Assembly (NCBI GenBank): GCA_914767715.1
Contig: OU612067.1
Coordinates: forward strand, 1,178,001-1,242,000
Origin: Membranipora membranacea
Taxonomy: Eukaryota > Bryozoa > Gymnolaemata > Cheilostomatida > Membraniporidae
DNA length: 64,000 nt
Reading direction: 5' to 3'
This document shows, piece by piece, positions 44,933-58,400 of this stretch. The position numbers and the translations under genes were made by a program. The first letter of the stretch is position 1. Each line of letters starts with the position of its first letter. The notes below the pieces were generated by a model. That model was not told where the DNA came from, did not search any database, and was given only the letters and a program-made list of their open reading frames with translations.

Positions 44933-46040
44933 TTTTCTGGTTGTTTTATAATACTATCTAATACTGAATATGTGGCTAGATATCTGGGTCCTGCTGCCAC
45001 ATATTTCAGCTCCAATTAATATTTTTGTTGTGCTCGGCTCTCTCGGTGGATCAAGAGTCCCCGAGCTAAACTCTTTACTTGCTATTAATACCTCACTCAC
45101 TCTCCCTAATCATCCATGTTCATTCATGTATGAACTAGGGCTTCCCATTCATACTGTTAAACATATTTGTGATACTTTGTAGTTGTCTTCTCTTGTACAC
45201 GAGAAGGCAACTAGCTAATGCAATACATAAAATTCCTCATACTCACAATCTCTACTAGGATTCACATTACGCGTAACCACATTCATCTAAACTCGTTCAC
45301 AACAAGACAGGCCAGCTCGCTATAGCAGGGAGGCTATAGTGTGTAACATCTTAGAGTTATCTCCTCATCTTATTTTTAACAACAGTTCTTTGCACAAGTG
45401 CGCAAGCTAGAGATAAGCCAATCAGATGAGTTGTCTCAAACTGAGAACTACACTTCCTGTAGGTTATTTCAAGGACAAACTCTATTTCTCTGGGTGAGGA
45501 AAAGAAGCTGGTCTTCCTGTATTGTATGTACCGTATAAGTGAATGTCTATGCATGATCAGCGAAGAAGAGGGTCTCATGCTGTTGGATATGGATTGAAGG
45601 ATCTTATCATACCAATTTATTATTCTATTCAATTGTTAATCTATTCATATTTTTGTGTTGTGGCCTTCACTTTCTTCTTACTTACTTACTACCTACTTAC
45701 TAGTACTACTAGTAGCTAGAAAGTAAAGTAGTAGGGCCAACTAACTTATTGTACTAACTAACTAGGCTTGTTGTCTTAGTAGACAGTAGTACAGCGGTAT
45801 AGGTTGTGGCATCTAAATATACAAATTTCTCAATCTCTATTATTTTATTAATTAGGTCTCAACTTAGATTCATGCCAATAAACTGTTACTATATATATAA
45901 AGCAAAGAGATGATGCAGACACCATATATAATAGGGATTAAGGATAGAAGATTGATGATGATGTCTTTCTTTTTTCATTGTACCAAGTCCAATGCATGTA
46001 ATTCACAGCAAGTTCAAATCAGTTCAAAGCATGGGCATGA

Positions 46041-46231
46041 CAAGCCTGTATTTAGCCCATATCCAGTATCGACCACCATAGTGGTTGTTTTGAGTTTACA
46101 ATGGACATAGGCCTATAGGTAAAATACAGGCTTGCGACATGGGCCCCTGGGACTCACATGCCTTTACTTTGCCAATGTCTAGCATCAATGGTTGATGATG
46201 GACAAAGGCATGTAAGTCCCAGGGGCCCATG
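46041..46231. repeat. Two adjacent fold-back hairpins
   Basis: The first pairs CAAGCCTGTATTT (46041-46053) with AAATACAGGCTTG (46122-46134). The second pairs CATGGGCCCCTGGGACTCAC and onward (from 46138) with its inverted copy ending at 46231, 28-base arms with few mismatches. No coding content. Confidence 0.8.
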
Positions 46232-46909
46232 GTGGTTCAAAGAAGTTTTCAATTAAAATATATAGGCCTACTAAGTACCTACTAATAATAAATTTTGATT
46301 GAAGCATAACGTAGGCTGTGTATGGAAACACTACATTAATTCTCCTCATTGGTGTTCACTCGTCAGTCCCGACGTATAACAACATCACACAAGTAGGCCT
46401 AGTATATGTCAGCTTGTGGGTTACTGCTTGATGTAACCACTGAATCCGTATGAGCAAGATTCAAAATTCGGGAAGCGACGGTGGGTGAATGAGTAGTATG
46501 TTATGATAGTCATTTTAGATCTGATTTCAAAATGGCTGATGTCGGTGTATGTCTGAGACCCCATGATATCTTAGGGGTAATAATTGTTTGGATATCACTC
46601 GAACTTCAGCTGAGATTCATTCCGTCATTAATTAGACCCTAATCAAGGGGTTACTCCTTGCCATAATGATAAATCAGTTCTCATTATTATAAAAATACAG
46701 TCAGAGAGTACACTGTCCAGAATTGAATAAATTCAGAGATCTCCAAGGCCAGAAGTTACAGGACCATGAAGCTCAGAGTTGTTTATTAAGCCAGGGGGTG
46801 TTATAACACCATATCAGGCTTACACGTGACAAAATTTTGATTGTTTTAATTTACAGTCCTTTGCTGAGAATTCTTGGTTTTATACCCTCAAAAGAAACAC
46901 ACAGTCATC

Positions 46910-48779
46910 ATGTCAAGTCGGAAAGTAGGAGCAGGAAAGACTAAGAAGAGAGCTCAGCGAGCTACTAGTAATGTCTTTGCTATGTTTGATCAAGCTCAGA
47001 TACAGGAATTCAAAGAAGCTTTCAACATGATTGACCAGAACAGGGATGGGTTCATAGATAAAGAAGATTTAGCTGATATGTTAGCCTCATTAGGTGAGTG
47101 TACAGTGTGACTCGCTGGTCAAGTGTGCAGTGTGACTCGCTGGTCAATGGTACTCAACTGCAGATTTAATTTATCCCCTGGGTAATAAAGTAATTCCAGT
47201 TTGATGTCAGTGGACAGAAGGTACTGATGGTATTGCATCAAGAATTGAATCTGTGTAAAACCGCTATGTGCTTACCTCTTACAGTACAGATAATAATTCT
47301 GCTAGTAGGTGGGACTATAACTGCTAGCTGGGACACCAATTGATGTCTAAGCATGTTATGTACGGATCACTTATTCTAACACATCCATAAATTCCATCAA
47401 CAGGAAAGAATGTAAATGAAAAGTACTTAGAAGATATGGTCAAAGATGCGCCCGGTGCTATAAACTTCACAATGTTCCTGACTATGTTTGGTGAGAGACT
47501 CACAGGAACTGACCCTGAAGATGTCATTAAGAACGCCTTCGGCTGCTTTGATGAGGAGGGTACTGGTAGGTGACTAGTCTTCCTTCCCTTGTCATAAAAC
47601 GCTGATGTAAAACCAGAACACATTTTTCAATATTTGCTATACAATAATCAAATATACAGACTGTGATAATGTAGTTATCTGATCAGTAAAGCATCAATCT
47701 TCTTGCCGTCAGTTTCGGCCCTGCAGGCGGGTCTGAGATCATCTCCTTCACAATCTGGACTGCACTCTCCACCATTGTAGTCTATGTTCACAAACAGTCT
47801 AGGGTTAGTCTAGTCTAGTCAGTCTAGGGTTAGTCTAGTGTAGTCAGTCTAGGGTTAGTCTAGTCAGTCTAGGGTTAGTCTAGTCTAGTCAGTCTGGGGT
47901 TAGTCTAGTCTAGTCAGTCTGGGGTTAGTCTAGTCTAGTCAGTCTAGGGTGCTGTAAGTGCCATTCCATTATCAACCACCGCCAGGTGGAAAATCTTAAT
48001 TTCTATATAATTAAATAACAATCGATAAAATATGAAAAGTCTCACTGATCACAATGATATTCAGCGTCTGAATGGAAGGTGTCATGAAATAATTTAAACT
48101 AATATTCTATAGCTATCTGCTGATAGTAAGCAACTCTCTCTTATTATTACCTCCTAATGCTCACAATAAATTTCTACCTTTTACAGGTACATTAAATGAA
48201 GAATATTTACGAGAGATCCTGACCACAATGGGAGATAGATTTACTGATGAAGAGGTAGGTAGCTTTGAATCCTCCCAACACAGTTAGATATTCTCTACAG
48301 TAGATCTCAAATCTTATCCGGAATAGGAACAACTGGAGAGTCTCACCGGCACACTGCTGTGATAATGAGATTCATGACTGCCTCATTTTTCCAACATAGA
48401 ATTTTATTATAATTGTTAGTTGAAAGTTTCTATGCATTTAACACACATTTTTATCTTAGTTTTTATGGGTTTAAATGTTTGGTGCCTCAATTTAATCTCT
48501 ACTAAAGAATTCATAACATGAGAAGAACTCGACCACAGGGCAACATGATCATGTATCCTATATATAATGGCTGGTCTGACTGCCCTGCTGCGATCATACC
48601 CATCCCATAATGTATATTTTACTTTCTGTACTAACGTTGATATAAAGGACGTATAATTAGCGCCATGATTATTTTTGTAGGTTGATGAGTTGTTCAGAGA
48701 AGCGCCGATTAAAGGTCAGAAGTTCCAGTATATTGAGTTCACTAGAATATTGAAGCATGGCCGACAGGAACAGGACTAA
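46910..48779 (+). CDS. Myosin regulatory light chain, non-muscle/smooth type
   Basis: Four exons (46910-47093, 47404-47565, 48187-48254, 48681-48779) encode 170 residues, the usual length for MYL9/MYL12-type light chains. The protein binds the myosin II heavy-chain neck and controls motor activity. The phosphorylation segment [15 protein letters not shown] keeps adjacent Thr-Ser targets of myosin light chain and Rho kinases. EF-hand 1 ([13 protein letters not shown]) has intact calcium or magnesium ligands; the later hands ([25 protein letters not shown]) are degenerate, as in the family. The start at 46910 matches the conserved MSSRK N-terminus; upstream in-frame codons read into the untranslated exon. 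AATAAA at 48981 lies 202 bases past the stop. Confidence 0.96.
47796..47949 (+). repeat. Minisatellite, 25-bp unit, about 6 copies
   Basis: AGTCTAGGGTTAGTCTAGTC plus TAGTC, with a shorter 20-base copy, in an intron of the light-chain gene. Each unit contains TAGGGTTAG, which resembles the animal telomere repeat but not in tandem form. Confidence 0.9.
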
Positions 48780-48980
48780 GTCAACGACCAAAACATACCA
48801 ATATAATATTATCTATCATTTCATTCGTCAAACTAGGTGGGGGTTTCATGATACGCCCCGCTAGATTAGCTAATGTTGGTGATGAGGCTCAGTAGATTAT
48901 ACCTTGTGTGATATAAGATTGATCTGAGATAATACATCATAACGTCTCTACTTATCATTGATAACCAACTCAAACTGCTG

Positions 48981-48986
48981 AATAAA
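48981..48986 (+). terminator. Polyadenylation signal AATAAA of the light-chain gene
   Basis: A canonical hexamer at a normal distance from the stop codon at 48779. Confidence 0.7.
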
Positions 48987-49651
48987 AAATTAAGTTAATT
49001 GGGCATAAAACATTTATCTGTCTGTCAATGTGGTCTTTGAAATTAACGCCACAAGTTTCCATATTTTGGCGATACGGAAGACCTTACAAAAATTAGTTTT
49101 TTGATGTATCATATTGATAGGTAAGCTGGGAGATGGCTTCTTTTATTAGCTGCATATCTCTGCATTTCTGTTGCCTGATGGCCTCACACACTAGTCTGAT
49201 TTTCTCCTAGTTCTATGTGTTATAGAGTGATGCTACCCGTCATTATTTATTCAAGAGCCGCACATGTTTGTAAGATACCAGTTTGCCAATCTTTTTTCTA
49301 GCTTTCTTATTGAGCAAATAAATGATTCTCATATGACGACACCATAATTCTATAAATAAGCACTGCGAACTATAGTGTGCAAGAACTAAGGTTGGGAGGA
49401 CATTTCTTCTCCGGCCGAGGAGAGGGGGGGGCTGTTTAGATAGGGGCAAGAGTCTGGGCAGCTCAGACTAACAGTATTAGATAATGTTTGACCAGACACT
49501 ATAGATAGTTATATTCTCATTGTGTGACAGTATTATAAGATGACTTGAGTGAAGTGTAGTCAGCACATATAATTGGTGATATGGATTGTTGTCGTGAAGA
49601 TTGACTCAGAGAGCAGGCAGCGTTGAGCAGGCAGCGTCGAGTCACAGCCAG
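48987..49651. other. Intergenic region before the CUB/EGF gene
   Basis: Presumed promoter and 5' untranslated DNA of the next gene. I see no coding exon and no clear core promoter motif. Confidence 0.4.
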
Positions 49652-52600
49652 ATGGTAACATTAATAAGTAACATGTCTTACTATCTGAGCAGACTTATTT
49701 ATGTTTTAATTTACTCTCTGACTTTTCTGACAGGTAAGTCGGTTAACTGTCTTTTGATAAAAGCTGGTACAGGTTTAACTTTTATCTTGACAGATTGTCA
49801 CTCCTCATCCAGTTTACTCTACCCTTTTAAATGTGAAGTCAAACCTTCTTTGCATCACCAGGTCTGTCTCCTGAGCTGATGTGCCTTTAAAAATCAAAAC
49901 TCTGTTAGTCCTGCACAGTACGTAGCATTTTTTTCTCAAGCATACATGTGGAAAGTCTGAGTAACGAAATCAGCTCTTTGAAGTAACGCGATATGGGAGG
50001 ACTTCTAGACTAGCTGCATATTATGGTATGAGTTTGGTGATTATTACTGTTTTGCTCATGGTAAGCAAGTGTAGCCTCTGGGAGTTGGTTGGTTGGTTTG
50101 ATTGATTCTATATATATATAATGTCTAAAAAATAGTAACAAGACCTTTCTTTAAATAACAGTTTACATTTTTAGGTGGTAATCCTATGTTTCTTTCAAAA
50201 GGTTTTCTACATGTACTTCTGTTTGGTTATAGGCTCTCAGCAGGCTCTGAGTGACCTGCCTGTTTATTTCATCAAGTCAGCTGCCTGGAATCTTCATTGT
50301 AACTCTTCAACCTTTGCAAGATTATCGGGTGCCGATGCATCCGTATCTCTCTCTCCCTCCCACCCTACCTCTGTAGAACACAGGTTATACGGTAGCTGTC
50401 TCATATCCATGGCTAACGCTGATGGGAGCGCTCCACTGCACATCACATTTACTTCTTATCCTGCACTCCACGAGTGAGTAAGTTATTCTCTTTATGTGAA
50501 GGGATTGTGATCCCGGGTGAGTCGCTTGTTTGATGATACACTTAACTTGAATGTACATAAGCTATTATTATATTATTAGCCTAAATTTCATTATAATATT
50601 TCGGCTAATAATATAGAGGCACGGCATCGGTAGAAGATTTCAATTGAGGTAGTTAAACTGGACAAAAAACTGGAATGTTTTATTTTTGGCGGTGATTTAA
50701 GGAAATAACCCTAATCTCACTAACTGGCTGATGTAACTGACCAATTCTTTGACGGGTTTATGGAATATCTTGAATGATTTGTAGCTGTGTAGGTGCGACC
50801 TTGACGATCTATGAAAAGCTAGCCTCAGAACATCAGACTTTGTGGAGCGGAAGTTGTGGTGATGCCCTGCATACATGGCAAGAGAGGGTATTAAGATCGA
50901 GGAGCTCTGAGATATGGATATGGTTTCATAAGTGGAAGGAATGGCCCTCAATTCTTCATTACAGGTAAGTTGGCTCTACAGTCTACAGGGTCCATAGTAC
51001 TTTTCACATTTTAGTAACTTTCTCGTCTTGAAAGATTAGTACGGGCTGTAGTATAGTCAGTCATACCTTTGCAGAAACCCTTAATTTTATTATTAAAATT
51101 AAGTCTGTGTTTAACTTTGGCAGTAAGCCTAATATGTTTTTTGTTTTTTTTCAGAGGTCTACAAATTACCTATAATAGATTTCCTTTTGTTATCTGTACA
51201 CTTTTAAGAAGACCTTTATAAATAAATAAGGATTATTCGCCTGTCTATATCATATTTAATAGCCAGCCAGCAACTGTGTAAGATGACAATCATGTCTATT
51301 AAATACTGGAAAGGTTTACAGACTTTCACTGTTGTAGCATGATGGATTTTAAGATGAGGATATCAACCAAACCATACCCTGATAAATGTGATGACTCTCT
51401 CTGCTCTTATCACGGTAAATGTACGCGGCGTAAAGCAGATCCACCTCAGAACTTAGATACATTCGATACAACCAGACAGTTACACCAATGTCACTGTGTG
51501 CAGCCCTATACAGGTCCCAGCTGTCAATATGTTAAGGTAAATACAGGTGCCACTTTGGTAGTTATGTTTGCACTAATTTTGTCAATCATCAGTGAGCTGC
51601 TTTCATTCTTTACTATAACAAGAGGGTTTTAAGGTGATCGGTAGTGTTGGCTACAGAATTTTCAAACATATGATGGTACAACAACCTCACCAACAGATGT
51701 GAACTCCTGATATTTTAGTGTCATTGCAGCAGAATGACTGTTAAGGCTTGTGGTAGTTTCTTGGTCTGAGTGGTGTGTCCTGGTCTATCCTGGTCTGTCC
51801 TAGTTTGTACCGTCAATGAACTCATGAGTTTATCGGTAGCATGTAGGTTCGGGTGAGGTTTTATTCCAAACTGACGGCTGCACACAACTGTGAACTCTAC
51901 AGCCCAGTTGCTCATACCACTAGAGACATGAACAGGATACAATGATAAGACTGACTATCACAATTCTCCTCTTATTTTCTTTCTACAGTCGGATGCAATT
52001 AATTTCAACTCGTGCCAGCCAGAACCCTGCCACAATAGTGGCCGCTGTGTGCGCAACTCTACCCATCACTCTGGTTTCTTCTGTGACTGCTCTGAACCAT
52101 ATAATGGTGACCTATGTCAGTACAACAGTGCTGTTTGTCTGGATAATACAGAGATCTGCGGAGAGCATGGAATATGTGCCATCAAAGATAGAAGAGTGAT
52201 CTGTCAGTGTAATCTACATTGGATTGGACAATGGTAGGAACCTATAACCCTTATCTTATATCACGAGCCTGTTTTCCATGCCACGTTGTTTGGAACAATG
52301 TATAGAAGTCATAATTGGTATTAGCACTGATGGGACTCCAGTTCCAAACCAGTGATTTAAATGCAAAAGCAGGAATAGGAGTAGAAGCCATGAGATAAGA
52401 TACGTTTAAACAAAACAGCAATATAAATTGAGGAAATTTAATAACATAGAATTGGTAACTTGCGCTATGTATATAGGAGTTTCTCTCTCATTGACAAAAG
52501 CAAGATAACTCCTTTAATTTCGGTTACTGTTTGTACAATTGTATGTTATATCAGGGAGTTTGGGACTCCCTGGTGTTATTAAGATGGTTCCAAAATAAGT

Positions 52601-55414
52601 ACCAGTTTATAGTAAAGTATTGTAAATTTGAAAGTATGAATATGTATGTCATAACATGGACGTTATCTTAAATGGAGAATTTGGGCTGGTAGAAAACTGC
52701 TGGTGCCATCGGCGTCACAATTTCTATTGTGGAGATAAGTGAAGTTTTACATTTTTGTATTTGATGTTTGTCAAATACTGAAATGAGAAAGAAAACGAAA
52801 CACACTGATATGTCATGGCTTTACGTTTCTCGACATAATTCCTCTTTTATAATCCATCTTAAGGTGTGACATATCGACAGCGTGCGCCAGACTTACACCT
52901 TGTCAGCATGATGGAATATGTAATTCTGTCTCAGTGAATATGTATACCTGTGACTGTCTACCTCCCTGGGGCGGTGCTAACTGTACCGATTATAACGCTC
53001 ACTCAGTCCCTACCGCTGAGTATAATACAACTCACAATGCTACACTATATACTCAGTTAGATGTCGACGAGCAAGCCGCCAACAATCCAGGTGTGCTTGA
53101 TGTGGTGTTTATTTCCGTAATAATAGAGTATTTTATGTGTTGTGATCAGTGAGGATTGATATACAACTATCGAATGCGACTCTCTCACCAAGAATGGCTC
53201 TTTAGACACAGAATCACTGATGCAATGCTCTATATACAGTGCTATATGATTTTAGGTGTACGGTTTACTCCTAGTGCGGTAGTATTTCTGACAATACTGA
53301 CAATAGTTCTGATGTTCTTCATCTCGGTCGGGTTATACAGCGTGGCACAGAAGTACTGTAACCACAGAAAGAGATACGCATCAGGTGCTCGGTCTGCGGT
53401 AGCCATGAAGCCCGGCCGGAGGAGGTGGAGAGAGCTCTCAAAGCTCATACCTTCAAGTAATTAATTCATTACCCTCAGATATCAATGGAGTATCTTATGA
53501 GCATTGAACATCATACCTAAGGCGGAAATGTCAATGTGTTCGGTAATAGATCATGGCGGTGGATTGTGTTATCCTTCTTCCATTATCCGTCAGAGATTAG
53601 TTCTTTTAGTATTTTAGGTTAGATTTTGAGAATCTAAGCTTTTGCCTTCATACATAACTCCAAACTCATATTTCTTCGATTTTATATAACTAGGATGTGT
53701 AATTGTTTTGCAGGTAAAAGTTTACACAAGTTTTCACCGCGCAGGTTTGTTAAAGCTCTGCAACCTCGCCTTATGAAGTCTACTGCCGAGCCTCCTCCTG
53801 TGGAGGTGGTGGAGGAGACAACTGTTGATTATACGGAGGAGTCACCAGTAGTAGAGTAAGTCACAACTTAGCAATCCTCCAAACAAGATACATTATCATT
53901 TATTCTTCTCCTTTTTTCCCCCAACTTTTGTCGTACAATTTCTTTGGCACATCATGAAAAACATCCGACCAGGATGATTCTTTCTGCCAAATAAAAAGTG
54001 TATGTAATAATAATAACCAACAATAAGTTATATGCTGTAAGTTATATACAGTAAGTTATATACAGTAAGATATGTGCAGTAAGTTATGTGCAGTAAGTAA
54101 TACCTTTGTGAAAAAGACAATTGGAAACAATTTTATGGAACCATTAAAGGTCTATGGGAACCAGCAAGGAAAGTTACAGTCATATCAAAGAGAGTTCACA
54201 TCACCTTGCCCTTTCAAACATATCTAATAACCAGAGCAAGTTTACCACCATGATAAGTCGCTGCTGGATTAAGTATTTCCCTGAATACAAGAGTAGTCAG
54301 TGTTTTAATCACATTTAGTCACCTCGGCCAGCCAGCCCCTTCTTAAAGACAAGACAGTTTTTATTTTTGATTTAGTGAATTCGATATTGACCTACGGATT
54401 GTCGCCATGGATGAAATACTTGACACTGTAAATAAATATGACAGTTCCTCTAAAACAACTGGAAAAAGTACACGATCCACAGCTGATGACACCAAAGCAC
54501 AGGTAAGTCTCACTCCAGTGTGGCAGAATCTGAATCTACTGCCAAAGTCACAGCAATGAACTAAGGTTTAGGACGTTGGTCACAGGCTGCAGGTCAGTCT
54601 CATGTTGATGTTTTCCTCTGATAATATATTTGAGTGTAGATAACTCTGAACTGCATCAATATAGAGTTCTGTATTTGACCTCTTCTATATCATCTTGCTG
54701 TTCGATCTTCTCAGATGCTACCTGATCAGACAGAGAACACAATATCTAATCCCCATACAGCATAGACCCGCGCTGTGATACATATATACTTTAATGAGAG
54801 ATACATGTAAAACTGCATACATACAGCTGGGCTTAGAGTCTAATTCTGATAACAGCTTCACAGAGTAAGGATATATCCTTTCTCTGTGACAGCTACGAGT
54901 GGCTTTGTGTACAAAAAAATAAAATGCAGGAAAAGCGGTAGATAGATATAACATCATCTCGTTATATAATTTATTTATTGTTGACTGATATAGATAGATA
55001 GCACTAACTACGAGACCCCAGATGAGATACCTGCTGCTGCTGCTGCTGATGACAAAAGATTCGCTTCACTGATGCCTTACAATACGACCCTGCAAAATAC
55101 CTCAAAACAAAACCTCAGTAAAGATGGTCTGCCTCTTCAACAGCGAAAAGATATAAAACTACATCGGTATGTTTCATAGTCACAGTCCAGTACAGATATG
55201 TATTTTGATTATAAGTAGTATACATGTATAACATGTAATAATCCTTTTACTTTAGGAATGGTGGCCCTGTGTGGTGGATCCATGTCTATATAATTAGTCT
55301 GTGTGCACCAATTATAGATAATCTCTTGCCAGGAAGGTATTAATAAATCTCCTGTATATATTTTATTTTATCAGGAAGAGGATGGCTAATCTCCTACAGA
55401 AGACAAACCATTAA
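49652..55414 (+). CDS. Single-pass membrane protein with CUB-like domain and four EGF repeats
   Basis: Eleven phase-consistent exons give 618 residues: 49652-49733, 50233-50473, 50785-50964, 51338-51536, 51989-52233, 52864-53090, 53256-53456, 53714-53855, 54376-54502, 54994-55166, 55375-55414. A signal peptide (SRLIYVLIYSLTFLTG) is followed by a CUB-like region (DCVGATLTIYEKL, SGSCGD). Four EGF repeats come next, starting CDDSLCSYHGKC, CQPEPCHNSGRC, CLDNTEICGEHGIC and CARLTPCQHDGIC. An Asn-glycosylation-rich stalk leads to a TM (AVVFLTILTIVLMFFISVGLY) and a basic then acidic cytoplasmic tail of about 200 residues with a short Ala run. No DSL or other Notch-ligand domain is seen. It looks like an adhesion or ligand/receptor protein; I do not recognise a named ortholog. 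A second in-frame ATG at 49673 could be the start. Exon 10's acceptor (TATAG|ATAGATAGC) was chosen to keep the frame. Confidence 0.85.
54024..54093 (+). repeat. Minisatellite, 14-bp unit, 5 copies
   Basis: TAAGTTATATACAG and variants at exact 14-base spacing in an intron of the CUB/EGF gene. Confidence 0.85.
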
Positions 55415-58400
55415 CACAGGGTTAGATATAATACAGTCTGGTGGAGACAGATTAGACAGCCGACGGTCTTGAACGTGAAGTCAGTGAAAAGATAGCAGTA
55501 TTCGAAGTCTTTGATACGATTATATGAATATGTTTTTGAAAGATTTACTGTGACATTTTATTTGAAGTGCCCCAAGGATACGAACTCTTTATATTAGTGC
55601 CGGTTTAAGGTACCTCTTAATGTGGAGACATGCGCGTATCCGGCGCTATGTCATCAGGCGGTCCCAAAGTCAGTATCACTAAGTTTGGATGGAACTTACT
55701 GGAAATGTCACGTTGTGCTTTTCATACTATTAATAATTAATAAAGAAAAGGAGAAACATACTACCAACCTCAGATTGCTTTTTTTATGTTTGAAAATTGC
55801 TCTTAGAAAGTGAATCAGTAATTTGTGTACTGTTGGGATTTCGATTTTGGTATTTGAAATCTTATATCAACATCAATCAAAGAACCCTCCTACACAGCTA
55901 CTAAAAGTAGTATAGGAATCAGGATATAACACTGATCTCGTATCCAGCAAAGACTTGTGATCATTAGCTGGATTGTAGCTGGGGGGGACAACTCAAAGTG
56001 TGAAATTCCCTAACTTCACGCTAATATGGTTGTCTCCGCTAATATGGTTGTCTCCGCTAATGGTCGCTACTTGTTTTGAGAGCTGCAAGGCCTCAGAAAA
56101 CTCATTCCATTCAAAATCTCCAAAATAACTGTCAAAAATCTGCTGTAGTAACATTGGTATGTTTGTACATGCTATTGAATTGTGTGGCCTGTATTTGTTT
56201 TCACATGGGGCCAGCATGTTTGTTAAAAGCAAAAGAATCCTTTCACCACTCTGCTTGTGAACACAACATTTCTATTGTAATTAAAACTGGCCCTGATAAT
56301 AAATATTAATCTGTAAACTTAGAAGAGTGATAATAATATTGGAATTTGGGTAGGGATACGATTTTGACACACCACTGCTGTTCGACCTAGCGTCATTCTT
56401 AAGCTGAGATATAGATGTGAGGTCACAGCAGGGTGCTAATCTCCTTGGTAATTAGCGTGGTTTTGTGTATTTAATATTGACTATTATGTGTTAATTTTTT
56501 CTCAACAAGTTTTTAAATGACATTGTAAGTTGTATAGCCAGGTGTATTTTCAGACATACTAATATTGTAGCCGTTTTGACTGTCACTCTCGAGTTGATTT
56601 CTGCATGGGAAGCAGCTTTAGAGAAGGTCAGTAAATTATAGCTTATCATTTTAAAGCAATTTGAAGATTCTCTTTCAAGTCGATCATGATTAGAGGAACT
56701 TGTAAACCACTGAAGCTTTAAAAGAAACTGCCATCCCTAAAAACACGAGTGTGACATGCCTAGCAGGTAATTTTCACATTTCAAAAGGTAATCGTATTAT
56801 CTTCAATGTAGCAGGGCATCATTTTTTTCCATGTTCATATGCAATATCAATTTGTCGAGCAATTTAGATGCGAAAAGTTGAAATCATATGCAACTAAGTA
56901 TAGACATTATTTCCTTTCAGATGTCAAGGATTATCTTATAGCGACTGCCCTGTGAGTGGTGAAATTAGCGCTGAATAATCCTCTCATTGACCTCTTGCGT
57001 CGCTGGTCACAGTCACATTTAATCATAGCCTTTCAATTTCAATTTAAGATTATCAAAAATTTGGTTTATTTGTTTTATGAGTATTGAGCACTTGTAATTT
57101 TCAGTGCAGCCTTTAAAGTAGCAGGTAGATAATACCCTATAGCCTATACAGTCAAACGCTCGACTTTCTCTTGCTGTTGATCTCAACTATAAAGCTTTTC
57201 AATTGTGGCATTTTGAGTAAATCGAGACAGTAAACATTGTGCTTCAATCCATTCTTAAACCCACAATAATCTTTGCTCACTCACAATCCGAAATGTGTAT
57301 TTGACCGATGACGGTATTTAATCAAAATTTATCACCAATGTATCTAAAAATATAAACAATTCACAATGCCATATTTGATTCCTAGCGAAACTATTGTTTT
57401 GAGTTTGTTTCCATAAATCCAGCAATATGTGACAACAATTATTAGTTAGCACCTCCAAGAATCTCCAGATGTCTGTTTTAGTGCACCGAGTCTAATTATA
57501 CTCAAATTCATCCATTCAAATTCAACCATATTATGAATAGGCATTATACATGTCCTAATCTTGACTGTATTTATTAGGCTCAAGGATGATGTATGACCCT
57601 TTGAAATCATTCCATCAAGTAAAAAATTCTACAAAGCCGGGATGTGTGGTTTTTATGACTCACTGTATGTGACGGCCGATTGGTTGGCTGAGCGCTCGGT
57701 GGTGTCTGATTGGTTGAGAGGGTGTTTTATTGTTTTCCACTAGGTATTTACTCTTTGATGGCTATCGTTGGAGTGCCTCTAGCATTAAACACATTAGATC
57801 ATTTACACATAGGGTAATAGATAGGCCAGTAGTGTTTCTCGACCCCACAATTTGTACCACTGTAAATATTCTTGTACACCAAAAATCTTCTCTAAAGTTT
57901 CAAGGGACTAAAACTGGATAACACCATCAAGCTTGAAAGAAATTATAGAGGATATTCTGTGAAGATTTCTTGAGAACATTGATACAGTTCATCGGAAGAA
58001 CTATCTCCAGGTGCAACAGAGAACTTATAACCTAGCACGGTAAGTCTTTATTTTTGTCATATTTAACCACCAACAGTCTGTGTACCAAATAATATTATAT
58101 TGTCGGTACTGATTAGGACCAGGATGATACATAGATATAAATACCAAAACTAAATATACGGAGCAGTAATTTAGTTGTTAATATGACATGCACATTTTTG
58201 GATATGTTTGTTTTATAAAGTATGAACGACAACATAATTACTGTACGTACTATATATAATAGAAGAAGCACACAAAGTGGCAGGTCTATCTACACCGCGA
58301 GATAACATTCTCTTTCAGAATTAGCTGTTACTAATATTATGCTGTGAATAAATTTCTTCGGGTAGCTTATATTACATAATGCTTTAAGTATTTTTTGGCA

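Larger units (their letters stand above)
43496..46909. other. Intergenic region between MET-like and myosin light chain genes
   Basis: No supported exon apart from a probable untranslated one just before 46910, marked by an acceptor TTTACAG at about 46850-46856. It contains a GTTGTTT-type microsatellite (44871-44932) and paired hairpins (46041-46231). Open frames at 44970-45182 and 45357-45632 show no domain. Confidence 0.5.

Noticed and set aside
49601-49651. Upstream extension of the CUB/EGF protein start
   Set aside because: The in-frame extension has no ATG before 49652; the hydrophobic signal peptide directly follows the ATGs at 49652 and 49673.
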